In this document: positions 52,594-60,709 of the stretch, piece after piece
Layout: every line of letters begins with the position of its first letter
Numbering within the stretch: position 1 is the first letter of the stretch
DNA from: Bacteroidales bacterium
GTDB lineage: Bacteria > Bacteroidota > Bacteroidia > Bacteroidales > Muribaculaceae
Assembly (NCBI GenBank): GCA_020860515.1
Contig: JAJBUG010000070.1
Location: 1-64,000 of the forward strand
Length of the DNA stretch: 64,000 nucleotides
Direction: 5' to 3'
Position numbers and translations under genes: made by a program
The notes under the pieces: model-generated
What the model saw: only the letters and a program-made list of their open reading frames with translations
Told to the model about the DNA's origin: nothing
The model's database searches: none

Positions 52594-52707
52594 ATGCCAA
52601 GAAAAGCAAGAGACATATCCATCACAGGCATCTACCATGCAATGATGCGCGGCATCAACCGTCAGCGGATATTCGAGGATAGTTTGGATTGCGTTGACAA
52701 ACGCTGA
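52594..52707 (+). pseudogene. N-terminal fragment of an IS200-like, REP-associated transposase
   Basis: MPRKARDISITGIYHAMMRG INRQRIFED is the standard beginning of a REP-associated Y1 (IS200-type) transposase. The frame stops after 37 residues; the HUH motif and catalytic tyrosine are gone. A TAACTTTG box about 35 bases upstream shows that its promoter survives. Full-length relatives exceed 150 residues, so this is a remnant. It may once have mobilised elements like the GTAG-flanked palindrome at 24453. Confidence 0.75.
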
Positions 52708-52774
52708 CCTCTCCCCTGTTCACTCTTGTATTAGGAATTTGTAAATAGAATTTTGTTATTCAAACAAATAGTTG

Positions 52775-52782
52775 TATCTTTG
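52775..52782 (+). promoter_or_regulatory. Bacteroidota -7 box (TATCTTTG) for the DUF3791-DUF3990 operon
   Basis: TATCTTTGTAC lies 34 bases before the ATG at 52816, with TTTTG about 20 bases upstream of it. Confidence 0.6.
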
Positions 52783-52815
52783 TACAGGATTATTTGAAAG
52801 TAAAATATTATAGTT

Positions 52816-53040
52816 ATGAAGTATAAGATTGATGACATAGGAGAATACTTGGTATGGCTAATCTCTGATTTTGCCAAGAGATTTGGGCTTGACGATATTC
52901 AAGCCTTCAGATACTTACGCCAATACCATGGACTTTCCTTTGCTGAGGACTTTTACGACGTGCTCCACACTTTCTCCTTTGAGCAAGCCGTAGAGGATGT
53001 GGCCAAATATTGCCGAAGGGAGGGAGGCCAACTAACATGA
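52816..53040 (+). CDS. DUF3791 small protein, probable antitoxin
   Basis: A 74-residue protein with the DUF3791 (PF12668) pattern: EYLVWLISDFAKRFGLDDIQ, AFRYLRQYHGLSFAEDFYDV and FEQAVEDVAKYCRREGG. It is a small helical protein that regularly accompanies DUF3990 genes. The stop overlaps the DUF3990 start (ATGA), so synthesis is coupled in the order expected for antitoxin before toxin. Antitoxin function is inferred from the arrangement. Confidence 0.8.
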   Translation: MKYKIDDIGEYLVWLISDFAKRFGLDDIQAFRYLRQYHGLSFAEDFYDVLHTFSFEQAVEDVAKYCRREGGQLT

Positions 53041-53513
53041 TTCTTTATCACGGTACAAATGTTGATTTTGATGAAATTGATTTATCAAAGTCAAAGATCA
53101 ACAAGGACTTTGGCCAAGGCTTCTATCTTACAGCTGACAGACATCAGGCAGAGAGGCTTGCCTTGCAACGGACGTTAACTGATGGCGGATTACCCTGCGT
53201 ACTAAAATTCTGGTTTGATGATAAAATAGCTTATCAGGATTCTGGTCTGAAAATACTTACCTTTGAAGAGTATTCCCATGAATGGGCATTGTTTATCAAT
53301 AGAAATAGAAATACAAAGTTCTCTACAAAACAACATGATTACGATATTGTATATGGCCCTATCGCTGATGACAAAGTAGGTCTGCAAATCAAGCTTTTCA
53401 ATCAAGAAATCATAGATGTAAATACTTTGATGGAGAGATTGAAATTCGTGGTTCCCTCTTTTCAATATTATTTCGGTACTGACAAAGCAATTAAATACCT
53501 AAAGAGAATATGA
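53037..53513 (+). CDS. DUF3990 protein, probable ADP-ribosyltransferase-fold toxin
   Basis: A 158-residue protein matching DUF3990 (PF13151), which to my knowledge falls in the ADP-ribosyltransferase clan. It begins MILYHGTNVDFDEIDLSKSK, with the catalytic-type His in YHGT, then GQGFYLTADRHQAERLALQR (central Tyr) and DYDIVYGPIADDKVGLQIKL, a signature of the family. I chose the ATG at 53037 because it overlaps the upstream TGA and begins directly with the fold. It would modify a cellular target with ADP-ribose from NAD. It overlaps the next gene by 4 bp. Confidence 0.78.
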   Translation: MILYHGTNVDFDEIDLSKSKINKDFGQGFYLTADRHQAERLALQRTLTDGGLPCVLKFWFDDKIAYQDSGLKILTFEEYSHEWALFINRNRNTKFSTKQHDYDIVYGPIADDKVGLQIKLFNQEIIDVNTLMERLKFVVPSFQYYFGTDKAIKYLKRI

Positions 53514-53737
53514 GTGAAAATGATATTACATATTTAACAAATAGTATTGCCTCCGAACTTATCCCATTGATTATGGAGGAAGTGAGTTGCTCTCGCATTG
53601 AAGCAATGGATAAGCTCTACAATTCCAATACATATCGAAATTTGATAAATCCAGCGACGGGTCTATATTATCAAAGTACACTCTATGTGTTTGAATATTT
53701 AAAGGATGAACTAAAAAGAGTAAATAAGTTTTCCTAA
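53510..53737 (+). CDS. small DUF3791-like helical protein, third gene of the DUF3990 operon
   Basis: A 75-residue protein (MSENDITYLTNSIASELIPL ... LYNSNTYRNLINPATGLYYQ STLYVFEYLKDELK). I recognise this text as the usual third partner of DUF3990 genes. Its pattern 'EAMDKLYNS...TGLYYQS' also recurs beside other Bacteroidota and Firmicutes toxin genes. The ATGA overlap with DUF3990 couples its translation. It may be a second antitoxin or a chaperone. Confidence 0.65.
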   Translation: MSENDITYLTNSIASELIPLIMEEVSCSRIEAMDKLYNSNTYRNLINPATGLYYQSTLYVFEYLKDELKRVNKFS

Positions 53738-53777
53738 ATTAGAAGTGAAAGAGGGGATGCACTATGTTTACATCCTT

Positions 53778-53822
53778 ATAATCCGCTATAACTCGAATTT
53801 TTTCCGACTTATAGCGGATTAT
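53778..53822. repeat. palindrome, left boundary of the ATPase-nuclease unit
   Basis: ATAATCCGCTATAA (53778-53791) pairs perfectly with TTATAGCGGATTAT (53809-53822) around a 17-base loop (CTCGAA...CCGAC). A near-identical palindrome in the same orientation lies at 55300-55350. Confidence 0.92.
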
Positions 53823-53836
53823 TCAATTATTTTCTT

Positions 53837-53844
53837 TAAATTTG
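53837..53844 (+). promoter_or_regulatory. Bacteroidota -7 box (TAAATTTG) for the ATPase-nuclease gene
   Basis: TAAATTTGC lies 23 bases before the ATG at 53867 and 15 bases after the left palindrome. Confidence 0.55.
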
Positions 53845-53866
53845 CGAAAGATTTAAAGAGAATAAA

Positions 53867-55285
53867 ATGATAATTGGAAGAAACAAAGAAAAACAACAAT
53901 TAGAGGATGCCCTGCAATCCAATAAGTCGGAATTCGTAGTTGTATATGGCCGACGCCGAGTTGGTAAGACCTACTTGGTACGTCAAACATTGAAAAATAA
54001 TTTTACGTTTGACTATACGGGAATTAAGCAAATCTCCAATTCCCAGCAACTTAAAATCTTTGCAGATGCGTTGGCCAGGCAAGGAGCTAACTTTACAAAA
54101 AAGCCCTCCAATTGGTTTGAGGCGTTTGATTGCTTGGCTGATTTTGTAACTCAGTCAAAAGAATCAAGAAAAAAGATTTTCATTGATGAAATACCCTGGA
54201 TGGATCGGCCGAGATCAAATTTCGTGGCTGCCTTAGAGTACTTTTGGAATAGCTGGGCTTCCGTTCGTAATGATATAGTACTTATAATTTGTGGAAGCGC
54301 ATCATCATGGATAATAAAAAAGGTGTTTAAGAATAAGGGAGGCTTGCATAGGCGTGTCACTCAATCCATTCATCTTCACCCTTTTAATTTGCTTGAATGC
54401 GAACAGTATGCCCAAGTGTTAGGGCTGCCTTATAATCGCAACCATATTCTCGAAGGGTATATGGTAATGGGTGGTGTACCCATGTATTGGTCGCAATTGT
54501 CACCTCAAAAAAGTCTGGCACAGAATATCAATGATTTATTTTTAGTGGAAGACGGTGTGTTGCGCTACGAGTTTAACGAACTCTATGCATCCATTTTCGA
54601 TTCTCCCGATAGGTACATAAAAATCATTGATGCCTTGGCTTCAAAGAAAAAAGGTCTCACGCGCTCAGAGATTGTTGAAGCTTCTAAATTGGAAAACAAT
54701 GGCACTCTGAGTGAAATGATCGAGAATTTGATTGAATGTGGCTTCGTACGGAAATACTGCCATACTGGCAAGAAACTCCGCGATGCTATCTATCAATTAG
54801 TTGACTTCTATACTATCTTTTACTATCAGTTTGTCAAAAACGCCTATGGTATAGACGATAATTATTGGGTGAAGATACAGGTAAGTCCTACGTATACCAC
54901 ATGGTGTGGATTGGCTTTTGAGCGAGTAGCGTTAATGCATTCAAGACAGTTAAAGGCAGCTCTCGGAATCTCGGGCATAATTGCTAACATTTACTCTTGG
55001 CATATTCCAGCTACAGAGACTTCGCGTGGACTGCAAGTTGACATGCTTATTGACCGCTCTGACAGGGTGATTAATCTTTGTGAAATGAAGTATTATCCAT
55101 TGGGCTATACGATGTCGAAGAAAGATGCCGAGAACATAGGGGCCAAAATACGTGGCCTTGCTGAGCATTTTCCTAAGAGCCGTTCAATCCAATTAGTAAT
55201 GGTTACTTCAAATGGCATGACTCCCAGCACTAATTCAATTCCTGGCACAATTGCCATCGAAGCCAACCAACTATTTATCCCCTAA
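53867..55285 (+). CDS. AAA ATPase (archaeal ATPase type) with C-terminal DUF234 PD-(D/E)XK-like domain
   Basis: A 472-residue protein of the PF01637 plus DUF234 (PF03008) architecture. Walker A is FVVVYGRRRVGKTYLV (about 23-38), and Walker B with its sensor is IFIDEIPWMD and ALEYFWNSWA. A winged-helix region follows at about 240-300 (GLTRSEIVEASKLENNGTLS), then the nuclease-like core at about 386-410 (LQVDMLIDRSDRVINLCEMK YY, giving the D...ExK pattern). Molecular role is unknown. The gene fills nearly all the space between two copies of one palindrome, and neighbouring genes are accessory. It may be a self-contained mobile unit. Confidence 0.88.
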   Translation: MIIGRNKEKQQLEDALQSNKSEFVVVYGRRRVGKTYLVRQTLKNNFTFDYTGIKQISNSQQLKIFADALARQGANFTKKPSNWFEAFDCLADFVTQSKESRKKIFIDEIPWMDRPRSNFVAALEYFWNSWASVRNDIVLIICGSASSWIIKKVFKNKGGLHRRVTQSIHLHPFNLLECEQYAQVLGLPYNRNHILEGYMVMGGVPMYWSQLSPQKSLAQNINDLFLVEDGVLRYEFNELYASIFDSPDRYIKIIDALASKKKGLTRSEIVEASKLENNGTLSEMIENLIECGFVRKYCHTGKKLRDAIYQLVDFYTIFYYQFVKNAYGIDDNYWVKIQVSPTYTTWCGLAFERVALMHSRQLKAALGISGIIANIYSWHIPATETSRGLQVDMLIDRSDRVINLCEMKYYPLGYTMSKKDAENIGAKIRGLAEHFPKSRSIQLVMVTSNGMTPSTNSIPGTIAIEANQLFIP

Positions 55286-55299
55286 AATACAGAAATCAC

Positions 55300-55350
55300 C
55301 CGATAATCCGCTATAACTCGATTTTTCCCCGACTTATAGCGGATTATCGG
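55300..55350. repeat. palindrome, right boundary of the ATPase-nuclease unit
   Basis: CCGATAATCCGCTATAA (55300-55316) pairs perfectly with its complement at 55334-55350 around the 17-base loop CTCGATTTTTCCCCGAC. The 14 inner bases of each arm match the left copy, and the loops differ at a few positions, so the two copies are direct repeats of one palindrome. Confidence 0.92.
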
Positions 55351-55416
55351 CATTTTTCATTCTACAATGGAACAGAGATGACAGGTTTTTTCGATTTTTT
55401 GAGAGGATTTTAGGGA

Positions 55417-55686
55417 TTGATTCTCACTTGTCTTGCGGAAGGGGAAATTTGGATAACCGCTGATATCCCTGGAAATGAATTGTATGCTTCCACATCCATT
55501 ATAGCCTATGCTACTATCGATGGATCAGAAGGCATTGGCACCATTGTTTCTGACGGCGAGGAAGAGGTATTCAACCTCAATGGCCTGATGATTTACAGCG
55601 GTGATGCCCGAGGCATCAAAACCTTGGCTCCCGGCACATATCTCATCCGAGCAAATGGCACAGTCACCAAGATTAACAAAAAGTAG
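55417..55686 (+). pseudogene. orphaned C-terminal sorting-domain fragment of a secreted protein
   Basis: The frame encodes about 89 residues, of which the last ~50 (EEEVFNLNGLMIYSGDARGI ... APGTYLIRANGTVTKINKK) form a textbook type IX-like C-terminal sorting domain. No signal peptide or body precedes it; the nominal start is a TTG. It is the 3' remnant of a larger surface-protein gene whose 5' part has been lost, presumably when the palindrome-bounded unit to its left arrived. Most of the gene-free stretch 55286-55959 is this fragment plus the repeats that follow. Confidence 0.65.
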
Positions 55687-55767
55687 TCAATTCGCTTTCA
55701 CAAGAATTTATTCTCCCAAAAAGTCGCAGAAACCATCCGTGTTCCTGCGGCTTTACTTTATGCATTG

Positions 55768-55866
55768 TTAAGGTATAATAAAAAACTTTTTGACTTTTCA
55801 GCAAAAGTTTAAGGTATAACGAAAGTTACTTACCTTTTTGATAAAAGTTTAAGGTATAACGAAAAC
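55768..55866. repeat. three degenerate 40-bp repeats with a TTAAGGTATAA core
   Basis: The core TTAAGGTATAA begins at 55768, 55809 and 55849, each followed by A-rich sequence and preceded (in the last two) by AAAAGT. The spacing is 41 and 40 bp, close to four helical turns. The tract lies just upstream of the restriction-modification promoter. Confidence 0.75.
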
Positions 55867-55890
55867 TTTTGGCTGTAAGAGTGAACCGAC

Positions 55891-55943
55891 AATTATAATT
55901 GAAAAGAAGTTAGGGGAATTGGGAAAGTTTTTGTAACTTTGCA
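55891..55943 (+). repeat. 53-bp direct repeat, left copy, carrying the promoter of the restriction-modification pair
   Basis: All 53 bp are identical to 58449-58501. It contains the promoter box TAACTTTG (55934-55941). Bases on either side differ between the copies, so the repeat ends are sharp. Confidence 0.97.
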
Positions 55944-55959
55944 CAATGAATCAAGGATT

Positions 55960-56907
55960 ATGGCAATTTGGATAAATAATACTGATACTCAGCGATGGAA
56001 GGAAGACATAGCTATTTCCATAGACCAGTTTAACAAATGGTTTATGGAGACAGCACCCACATCGTTTATTTCTTCAAGAAAAGAAGCCCAAAACCAAGTG
56101 AGATCAGCATTTTCTCAGACAGATAATCTTACAAAGATAAAGCCAGAAATTCTACTTGATCATCCTCAAATTCTATCAACATTAAGAATGGCTACAACCC
56201 CTCCATTAGCTGTTGATAGATTAGCAGGCTTATCTTATGTTACAGGGAACCTTATAAAATCTTTAGAAAGCAATAAAACAGTAAAAGGTATTTCGTTCTC
56301 TTCTAAAGAACTATCCTCTATATGTGATATCATAAAAAGATTATTAGACAGAGGCCTAATGCCTTGGATATCTAATGCCACGAAACCCTCTCCCGAGGTG
56401 CTAAGACGAGCAATTTATGTTATTGCTGATCGTCTCACGGGCTCATTAGCGAATCCAATTATTAGAAATGCACAAGAGAAACGACAATTCTCTTGTCTTT
56501 CGACATTCCTTAACAAAAAGGGGTATCAATTATGTGAAACAAGTAATTTTGAGGACCTTTTTCCAGGGTCTTATTCTTTCCATGTCAATATTCCTGTGAA
56601 TATAATGGATACAAAAAAGATTAATATATCTATAGACGTAGTTATTAAATCGAAAAATCAAATCCAAAGCGAGTTGCCCATACTCATAGAATGTAAAAGT
56701 GCTGGTGATTTTACCAATACTAATAAAAGAAGAAAAGAAGAGGCAATAAAAATAGCTCAATTAAGAGAGAACTTTGGCCATAACGTAAACTACATATTAT
56801 TTTTATGTGGATATTTTGATGCGGGCTATTTAGGATATGAAGCAGCTGAAGGCATAGATTGGGTGTGGGAGCATAGAATTTCGGATTTTGAAAAACTGGG
56901 AATATGA
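55960..56907 (+). CDS. XamI-like type II restriction endonuclease
   Basis: A 315-residue protein from the ATG at 55960 (MAIWINNTDTQRWKEDIAIS). The N-terminal two thirds (FNKWFMETAPTSFISSRKEA, TLRMATTPPLAVDRLAGLSY) match my recollection of the RE_XamI family (PF09572). The nuclease centre is INISIDVVIKSKNQ followed by LPILIECKSAGDF, giving the D...ExK pattern. XamI itself recognises GTCGAC; specificity here is unproven. A nine-codon out-of-frame leader (MNQGLWQFG, 55946-55975) overlaps the start and could dampen translation. The stop overlaps the methyltransferase start by 4 bp. Very AT-rich compared with metG. Confidence 0.85.
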   Translation: MAIWINNTDTQRWKEDIAISIDQFNKWFMETAPTSFISSRKEAQNQVRSAFSQTDNLTKIKPEILLDHPQILSTLRMATTPPLAVDRLAGLSYVTGNLIKSLESNKTVKGISFSSKELSSICDIIKRLLDRGLMPWISNATKPSPEVLRRAIYVIADRLTGSLANPIIRNAQEKRQFSCLSTFLNKKGYQLCETSNFEDLFPGSYSFHVNIPVNIMDTKKINISIDVVIKSKNQIQSELPILIECKSAGDFTNTNKRRKEEAIKIAQLRENFGHNVNYILFLCGYFDAGYLGYEAAEGIDWVWEHRISDFEKLGI

Positions 56908-58436
56908 AACCAAATATAGAAATTGCCAGAAGATACCTGCAAAAGTCCTTGGATCAAGGAAAAAATCAAAAGGAAAGAAATAAGTTGGGGCAGTTCACCA
57001 CTCCATATGAATTGGCGTTGCAAATTCTGGAGTATATTGACCATACTTTTGGCCTAAATTCCAGGATGCCATTATTAGAGCCTGCCGTAGGGACAGGCGT
57101 TTTTTTCTCGGCATTAAAAGAAATATTGCCTAAGGACGCAAAAGGAATGGGATATGAAATTGACCCTTATTACTATAATCCCTCTAAGGCTTTATGGGAA
57201 GGATGCAACTTTGAATATAGATTAGGTGATTTCCTATCAATAAGTCCATGCCAAAAATTTCCCCTACTTGTTTCTAATCCTCCATACGTTCGTTATCAAC
57301 ATATCTCAAAAGAAGTAAAACAAGAATTACAGAATTTGGTTAAGAAAGAATTTGGGATATGCCTTTCTGGTTTGGCTGGATTGTATTCTTATTTTATCTT
57401 ATTAGGTCAGAGATGGCTAACATCAAATGGAATAGGATGTTGGCTTGTCCCGTCTGAATTTCTCGATGTAAATTATGGTAAGGCAATAAAAGAATTTCTT
57501 ACTACTCAGGTTTCGATTAAAAGTATACACAAGTTTGATTATAGTGATATTCAATTTGAAGATGCATTAGTAAGCTCGTGCATTTTAATTTATGAAAACG
57601 CTATACCCACTGGAGAAGAAAAAGTAGTTTTCACTCGTGGTAAATCTCTTAATGAGCCCTGTGAAAAAGTTGAAAGACTCCTAAAGGAATTAGATTTTAA
57701 CGATAAATGGAGCTCTTATTTTGAAAATAAATTACAAAAAAAAGGAGGAAAGAAAATTAGAGACTATTTTTATGTAAAAAGAGGCATAGTCACTGGAGAT
57801 AATGACTTCTTTATCTTGACTCCTTCTACAATTAAAGAGTTCAAAATACCAAAAGAATTCGTAACGCCATTGCTTCCACGACCCTATTTTCTCCCACAAA
57901 ATATAGTAGAGGAAAATAAGGGATTGCCAATTGTGGATCGAGAAGAGTTCTTGTTTACTTGTAATATCAATAAAGAAACTCTGAAACTTTACTATCCTTC
58001 ACTATTAGATTATATTGCCTATGGTGAGAGCAAAGGTGCCCATGAAAGCTATATTTGTTCTCATCGTAAGCCTTGGTATGCCTGTGAACAACGTAGTCCA
58101 TCCCCCATTGTGGTTCCTTATATGAATAGAGCAGATTCTAATAGAGGAGGCTTTCGGTTTATTTTAAATATGTCAAAGGCATTGACTACCAATGTCTATT
58201 TATTGATGTATCCTAAAGAGGAATATGAACAAATTTTAAAGGATAAAGAAGTCCTAAAAGAAGTGTGGAGAAGACTTAATAGCTTGTCACAAGAGGAATT
58301 ATTGAAGCAAGGCAGAGTTTATGGTGGAGGTTTAGGCAAAATTGAGCCTGGTGAACTTTTAGACCTTTCTGCTGATATACTTACAGATTTGTTGGAACCT
58401 CATAAGTATAATCCTCAATTATATTTATTTTCATAG
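56904..58436 (+). CDS. type II DNA adenine (N6) methyltransferase, partner of the XamI-like enzyme
   Basis: A 510-residue Eco57I-like methyltransferase. The N-terminus has RNKLGQFTTPYELALQILEY, then the SAM-binding motif I (PLLEPAVGTGVFFSALKEIL, about 52-71) and the catalytic motif IV SNPPYVRYQHIS (about 123-134). A target-recognition domain fills the C-terminal half (FYVKRGIVTGDNDFFILTPS and downstream). It should protect host DNA from the endonuclease encoded just upstream. The endonuclease-first order with ATGA coupling is less common, because protection must be made promptly on entry into a new host. The gene ends 12 bp before the right 53-bp repeat. Confidence 0.93.
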   Translation: MKPNIEIARRYLQKSLDQGKNQKERNKLGQFTTPYELALQILEYIDHTFGLNSRMPLLEPAVGTGVFFSALKEILPKDAKGMGYEIDPYYYNPSKALWEGCNFEYRLGDFLSISPCQKFPLLVSNPPYVRYQHISKEVKQELQNLVKKEFGICLSGLAGLYSYFILLGQRWLTSNGIGCWLVPSEFLDVNYGKAIKEFLTTQVSIKSIHKFDYSDIQFEDALVSSCILIYENAIPTGEEKVVFTRGKSLNEPCEKVERLLKELDFNDKWSSYFENKLQKKGGKKIRDYFYVKRGIVTGDNDFFILTPSTIKEFKIPKEFVTPLLPRPYFLPQNIVEENKGLPIVDREEFLFTCNINKETLKLYYPSLLDYIAYGESKGAHESYICSHRKPWYACEQRSPSPIVVPYMNRADSNRGGFRFILNMSKALTTNVYLLMYPKEEYEQILKDKEVLKEVWRRLNSLSQEELLKQGRVYGGGLGKIEPGELLDLSADILTDLLEPHKYNPQLYLFS

Positions 58437-58448
58437 ACAATCAAGTTA

Positions 58449-58501
58449 AATTATAATTGAAAAGAAGTTAGGGGAATTGGGAAAGTTTTTGTAACTTTGC
58501 A
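58449..58501 (+). repeat. 53-bp direct repeat, right copy, carrying the metG promoter
   Basis: Identical to 55891-55943. Its box TAACTTTG (58492-58499) lies 25 bases before the metG ATG at 58525, in the normal position for that gene, so this copy or its ancestor is probably the original and the left copy the duplicate. Confidence 0.97.
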
Positions 58502-58524
58502 GTTTAAAATCAGAAAAATATTCT

Positions 58525-60582
58525 ATGTCATTCAAACGTACACTTATAACCACTGCGCTGCCCTATGCCAATGGACCAGTGCATATTGGCCATTTGGCCG
58601 GAGTATATGTGCCCGGCGACACTTATGCCCGCTACCTGCGCCTGCAGGGCCGCGAGGTGATGCTGGTGGGCGGCAGCGACGAGCACGGCGTGCCTGTGAC
58701 TGTGCGCGCACGCAAGGAGGGCTGCTCGCCCCAGGATGTAGTGGATCGCTACCACGCGCTGATCAAGCGAAGCTTTGAGGAATTTGGCATCTCATTTGAC
58801 GTGTATAGCCGTACTACCAGCCCCACGCATCACAAATTTGCCTCCGACTTCTTCCGTACCCTCTACGATAAGGGAGAACTCCAAGAAGTCACATCAGAGC
58901 AGTACTACGACGAAGAGGCACATCAGTTCCTGGCTGACCGCTATATCACTGGCGAATGTCCCTATTGCCATGCCGTGGAGAAGGGCGTGCATGGTGACCA
59001 GTGCGACAACTGCGGCCATGACTTGTCGCCACTCGAGCTGATCAACCCCAAGAGCACAATCAGTTCGTCGAAGCCAGTGCTGCGCCAGACCAAAAACTGG
59101 TACCTGCCCCTCAACAACTACGAGCCCTGGCTGCGCCAATGGATTCTCGAAGGCCACAAAGAGTGGCGCAAAAACGTTTACGGCCAATGCAAAAGCTGGA
59201 TTGACAGCGGCCTGCAGCCACGCGCCATGACCCGCGACCTTGACTGGGGCATACCTGTGCCAATCGAGGGTGCTGAGGGCAAGGTGCTGTATGTGTGGTT
59301 CGACGCTCCGATCGGCTACATCAGCAACACGGTAGAGCTATGCGCCCAGCAGCCCGAACGCTGGGGCACTTGGCAGAAATGGTGGCAGGACCCAGAAACC
59401 CGCCTGATTCACTTTATTGGCAAGGACAACATCGTGTTCCATTGCATCATCTTCCCCTCGATGATGCGCGTCCACGGCGACTACATAATGCCCGACAATG
59501 TGCCCAGCAACGAATTCCTCAACCTCGAAGGTGAGAAGATCAGCACCAGTCAGAACTGGGCTGTGTGGCTGCATGAGTATCTCCAGGACTTCCCCGGCAA
59601 GCAAGATGTACTGCGATATGTGCTCACTGCCAATGCACCTGAGACCAGCGACAACGATTTCACTTGGAAAGACTTCCAGAACCGCAATAACAACGAATTA
59701 GTGGCTACCCTCGGCAACTTCGTGAACCGTGCCATCGTGCTCACCCATAAACATTTCGATGGAGTAGTGCCAGCTTGTGGCGAACTGCAACCAGTTGATG
59801 AGACAGCTCTGGAAGAAATCCGCAAGGCCAAAGCAGAGCTCACCGAATGCCTTGAGACATTCCACTTCCGCGACGGAGCCGCCAAGGCTATGGAGATTGC
59901 ACGCATCGGCAACCGCTATCTGCAAGAGACCGAGCCTTGGAAAGTCTCTAAGACAGATATGGCTCGCACTGCCACTATCCTGTATGTGGCTCTGCAAATT
60001 TGTGGTGACTTGGCCATCGCTTTCGAGCCATTCTTGCCATTTATGTCGAAGAAGCTCTGCGGTATGCTCTGCCTCAATGACATCAAGTGGGAGATGATTG
60101 GCCGCACCGACATTGTGCCTGCTGGCACTCAGCTTGGCAAGGCCGAGCTGCTCTTTGAGAAAATCGAAGATGCTGCCATTGAGGCGCAGATTCAGCGCCT
60201 GGCCGACAACAAGAAGCAGAACGAAATCAACAATTGGCATGCCGAGCCCCAAGCCGCCGAGGTTGACTTTGACACATTCTCTAAGAGCGACCTGCGTGTG
60301 GGCACAGTGCTTGAGTGCCAGAAGGTGCCCAAGGCCGACAAGCTGCTGCAATTCCTGATCGACGATGGCTTGGAGAAGCGCACCATCGTGTCGGGCATTG
60401 CCAAATATTACAAGCCTGAGGATCTCGTGGGCAAGCAGGTATGCTTTATTGCCAATCTGCCTCCGCGCAAGCTCAAGGGCGTCGTAAGCCAGGGAATGCT
60501 TCTCTCAGCTGTAAACGCTGACGGAAGCCTGGTGCTGATGGCCCCAAGCGGCCCGGTCACACCCGGAGCAAAAATTTGCTAA
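58525..60582 (+). CDS. metG: methionyl-tRNA synthetase
   Basis: A 685-residue class I synthetase that charges tRNA-Met. It has the HIGH motif ([20 protein letters not shown]), the zinc knuckle ([20 protein letters not shown]), the KMSKS-type loop in variant form ([14 protein letters not shown]), an anticodon-binding helical domain (about 420-540) and a C-terminal EMAPII-like tRNA-binding domain ([20 protein letters not shown]). This is the usual long Bacteroidota form. The adjacent restriction-modification island stops just short of its promoter, so expression should be unchanged. Confidence 0.97.
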   Translation: MSFKRTLITTALPYANGPVHIGHLAGVYVPGDTYARYLRLQGREVMLVGGSDEHGVPVTVRARKEGCSPQDVVDRYHALIKRSFEEFGISFDVYSRTTSPTHHKFASDFFRTLYDKGELQEVTSEQYYDEEAHQFLADRYITGECPYCHAVEKGVHGDQCDNCGHDLSPLELINPKSTISSSKPVLRQTKNWYLPLNNYEPWLRQWILEGHKEWRKNVYGQCKSWIDSGLQPRAMTRDLDWGIPVPIEGAEGKVLYVWFDAPIGYISNTVELCAQQPERWGTWQKWWQDPETRLIHFIGKDNIVFHCIIFPSMMRVHGDYIMPDNVPSNEFLNLEGEKISTSQNWAVWLHEYLQDFPGKQDVLRYVLTANAPETSDNDFTWKDFQNRNNNELVATLGNFVNRAIVLTHKHFDGVVPACGELQPVDETALEEIRKAKAELTECLETFHFRDGAAKAMEIARIGNRYLQETEPWKVSKTDMARTATILYVALQICGDLAIAFEPFLPFMSKKLCGMLCLNDIKWEMIGRTDIVPAGTQLGKAELLFEKIEDAAIEAQIQRLADNKKQNEINNWHAEPQAAEVDFDTFSKSDLRVGTVLECQKVPKADKLLQFLIDDGLEKRTIVSGIAKYYKPEDLVGKQVCFIANLPPRKLKGVVSQGMLLSAVNADGSLVLMAPSGPVTPGAKIC

Positions 60583-60590
60583 TCTTATCA

Positions 60591-60615
60591 AAAGCCTCCC
60601 TCGGGAGGCTTTTTC
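60591..60615 (+). terminator. intrinsic terminator after metG
   Basis: AGCCTCCC (60593-60600) pairs with GGGAGGCT (60603-60610) around a 2-base loop, flanked by A and T runs. Confidence 0.9.
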
Positions 60616-60709
60616 CTTAAAATTTGTAAAAAGGGGATATTTTTTAGGACAAACGGTTGTTTAATTGTTATAATACAACAAAAACACACAAAAAGGTTAA
60701 GGAAGAATT

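Noticed and set aside
55768..55866. CRISPR-like array
   Set aside because: The repeats are degenerate, only three, the 'spacers' resemble each other, and no cas gene is nearby.
55960..58436. Evidence from site avoidance that the enzyme cuts GTCGAC
   Set aside because: GTCGAC does occur in the window (for example at 22777-22782 and several times in the Rhs gene). A working methyltransferase would protect such sites, so their presence neither supports nor refutes the specificity.
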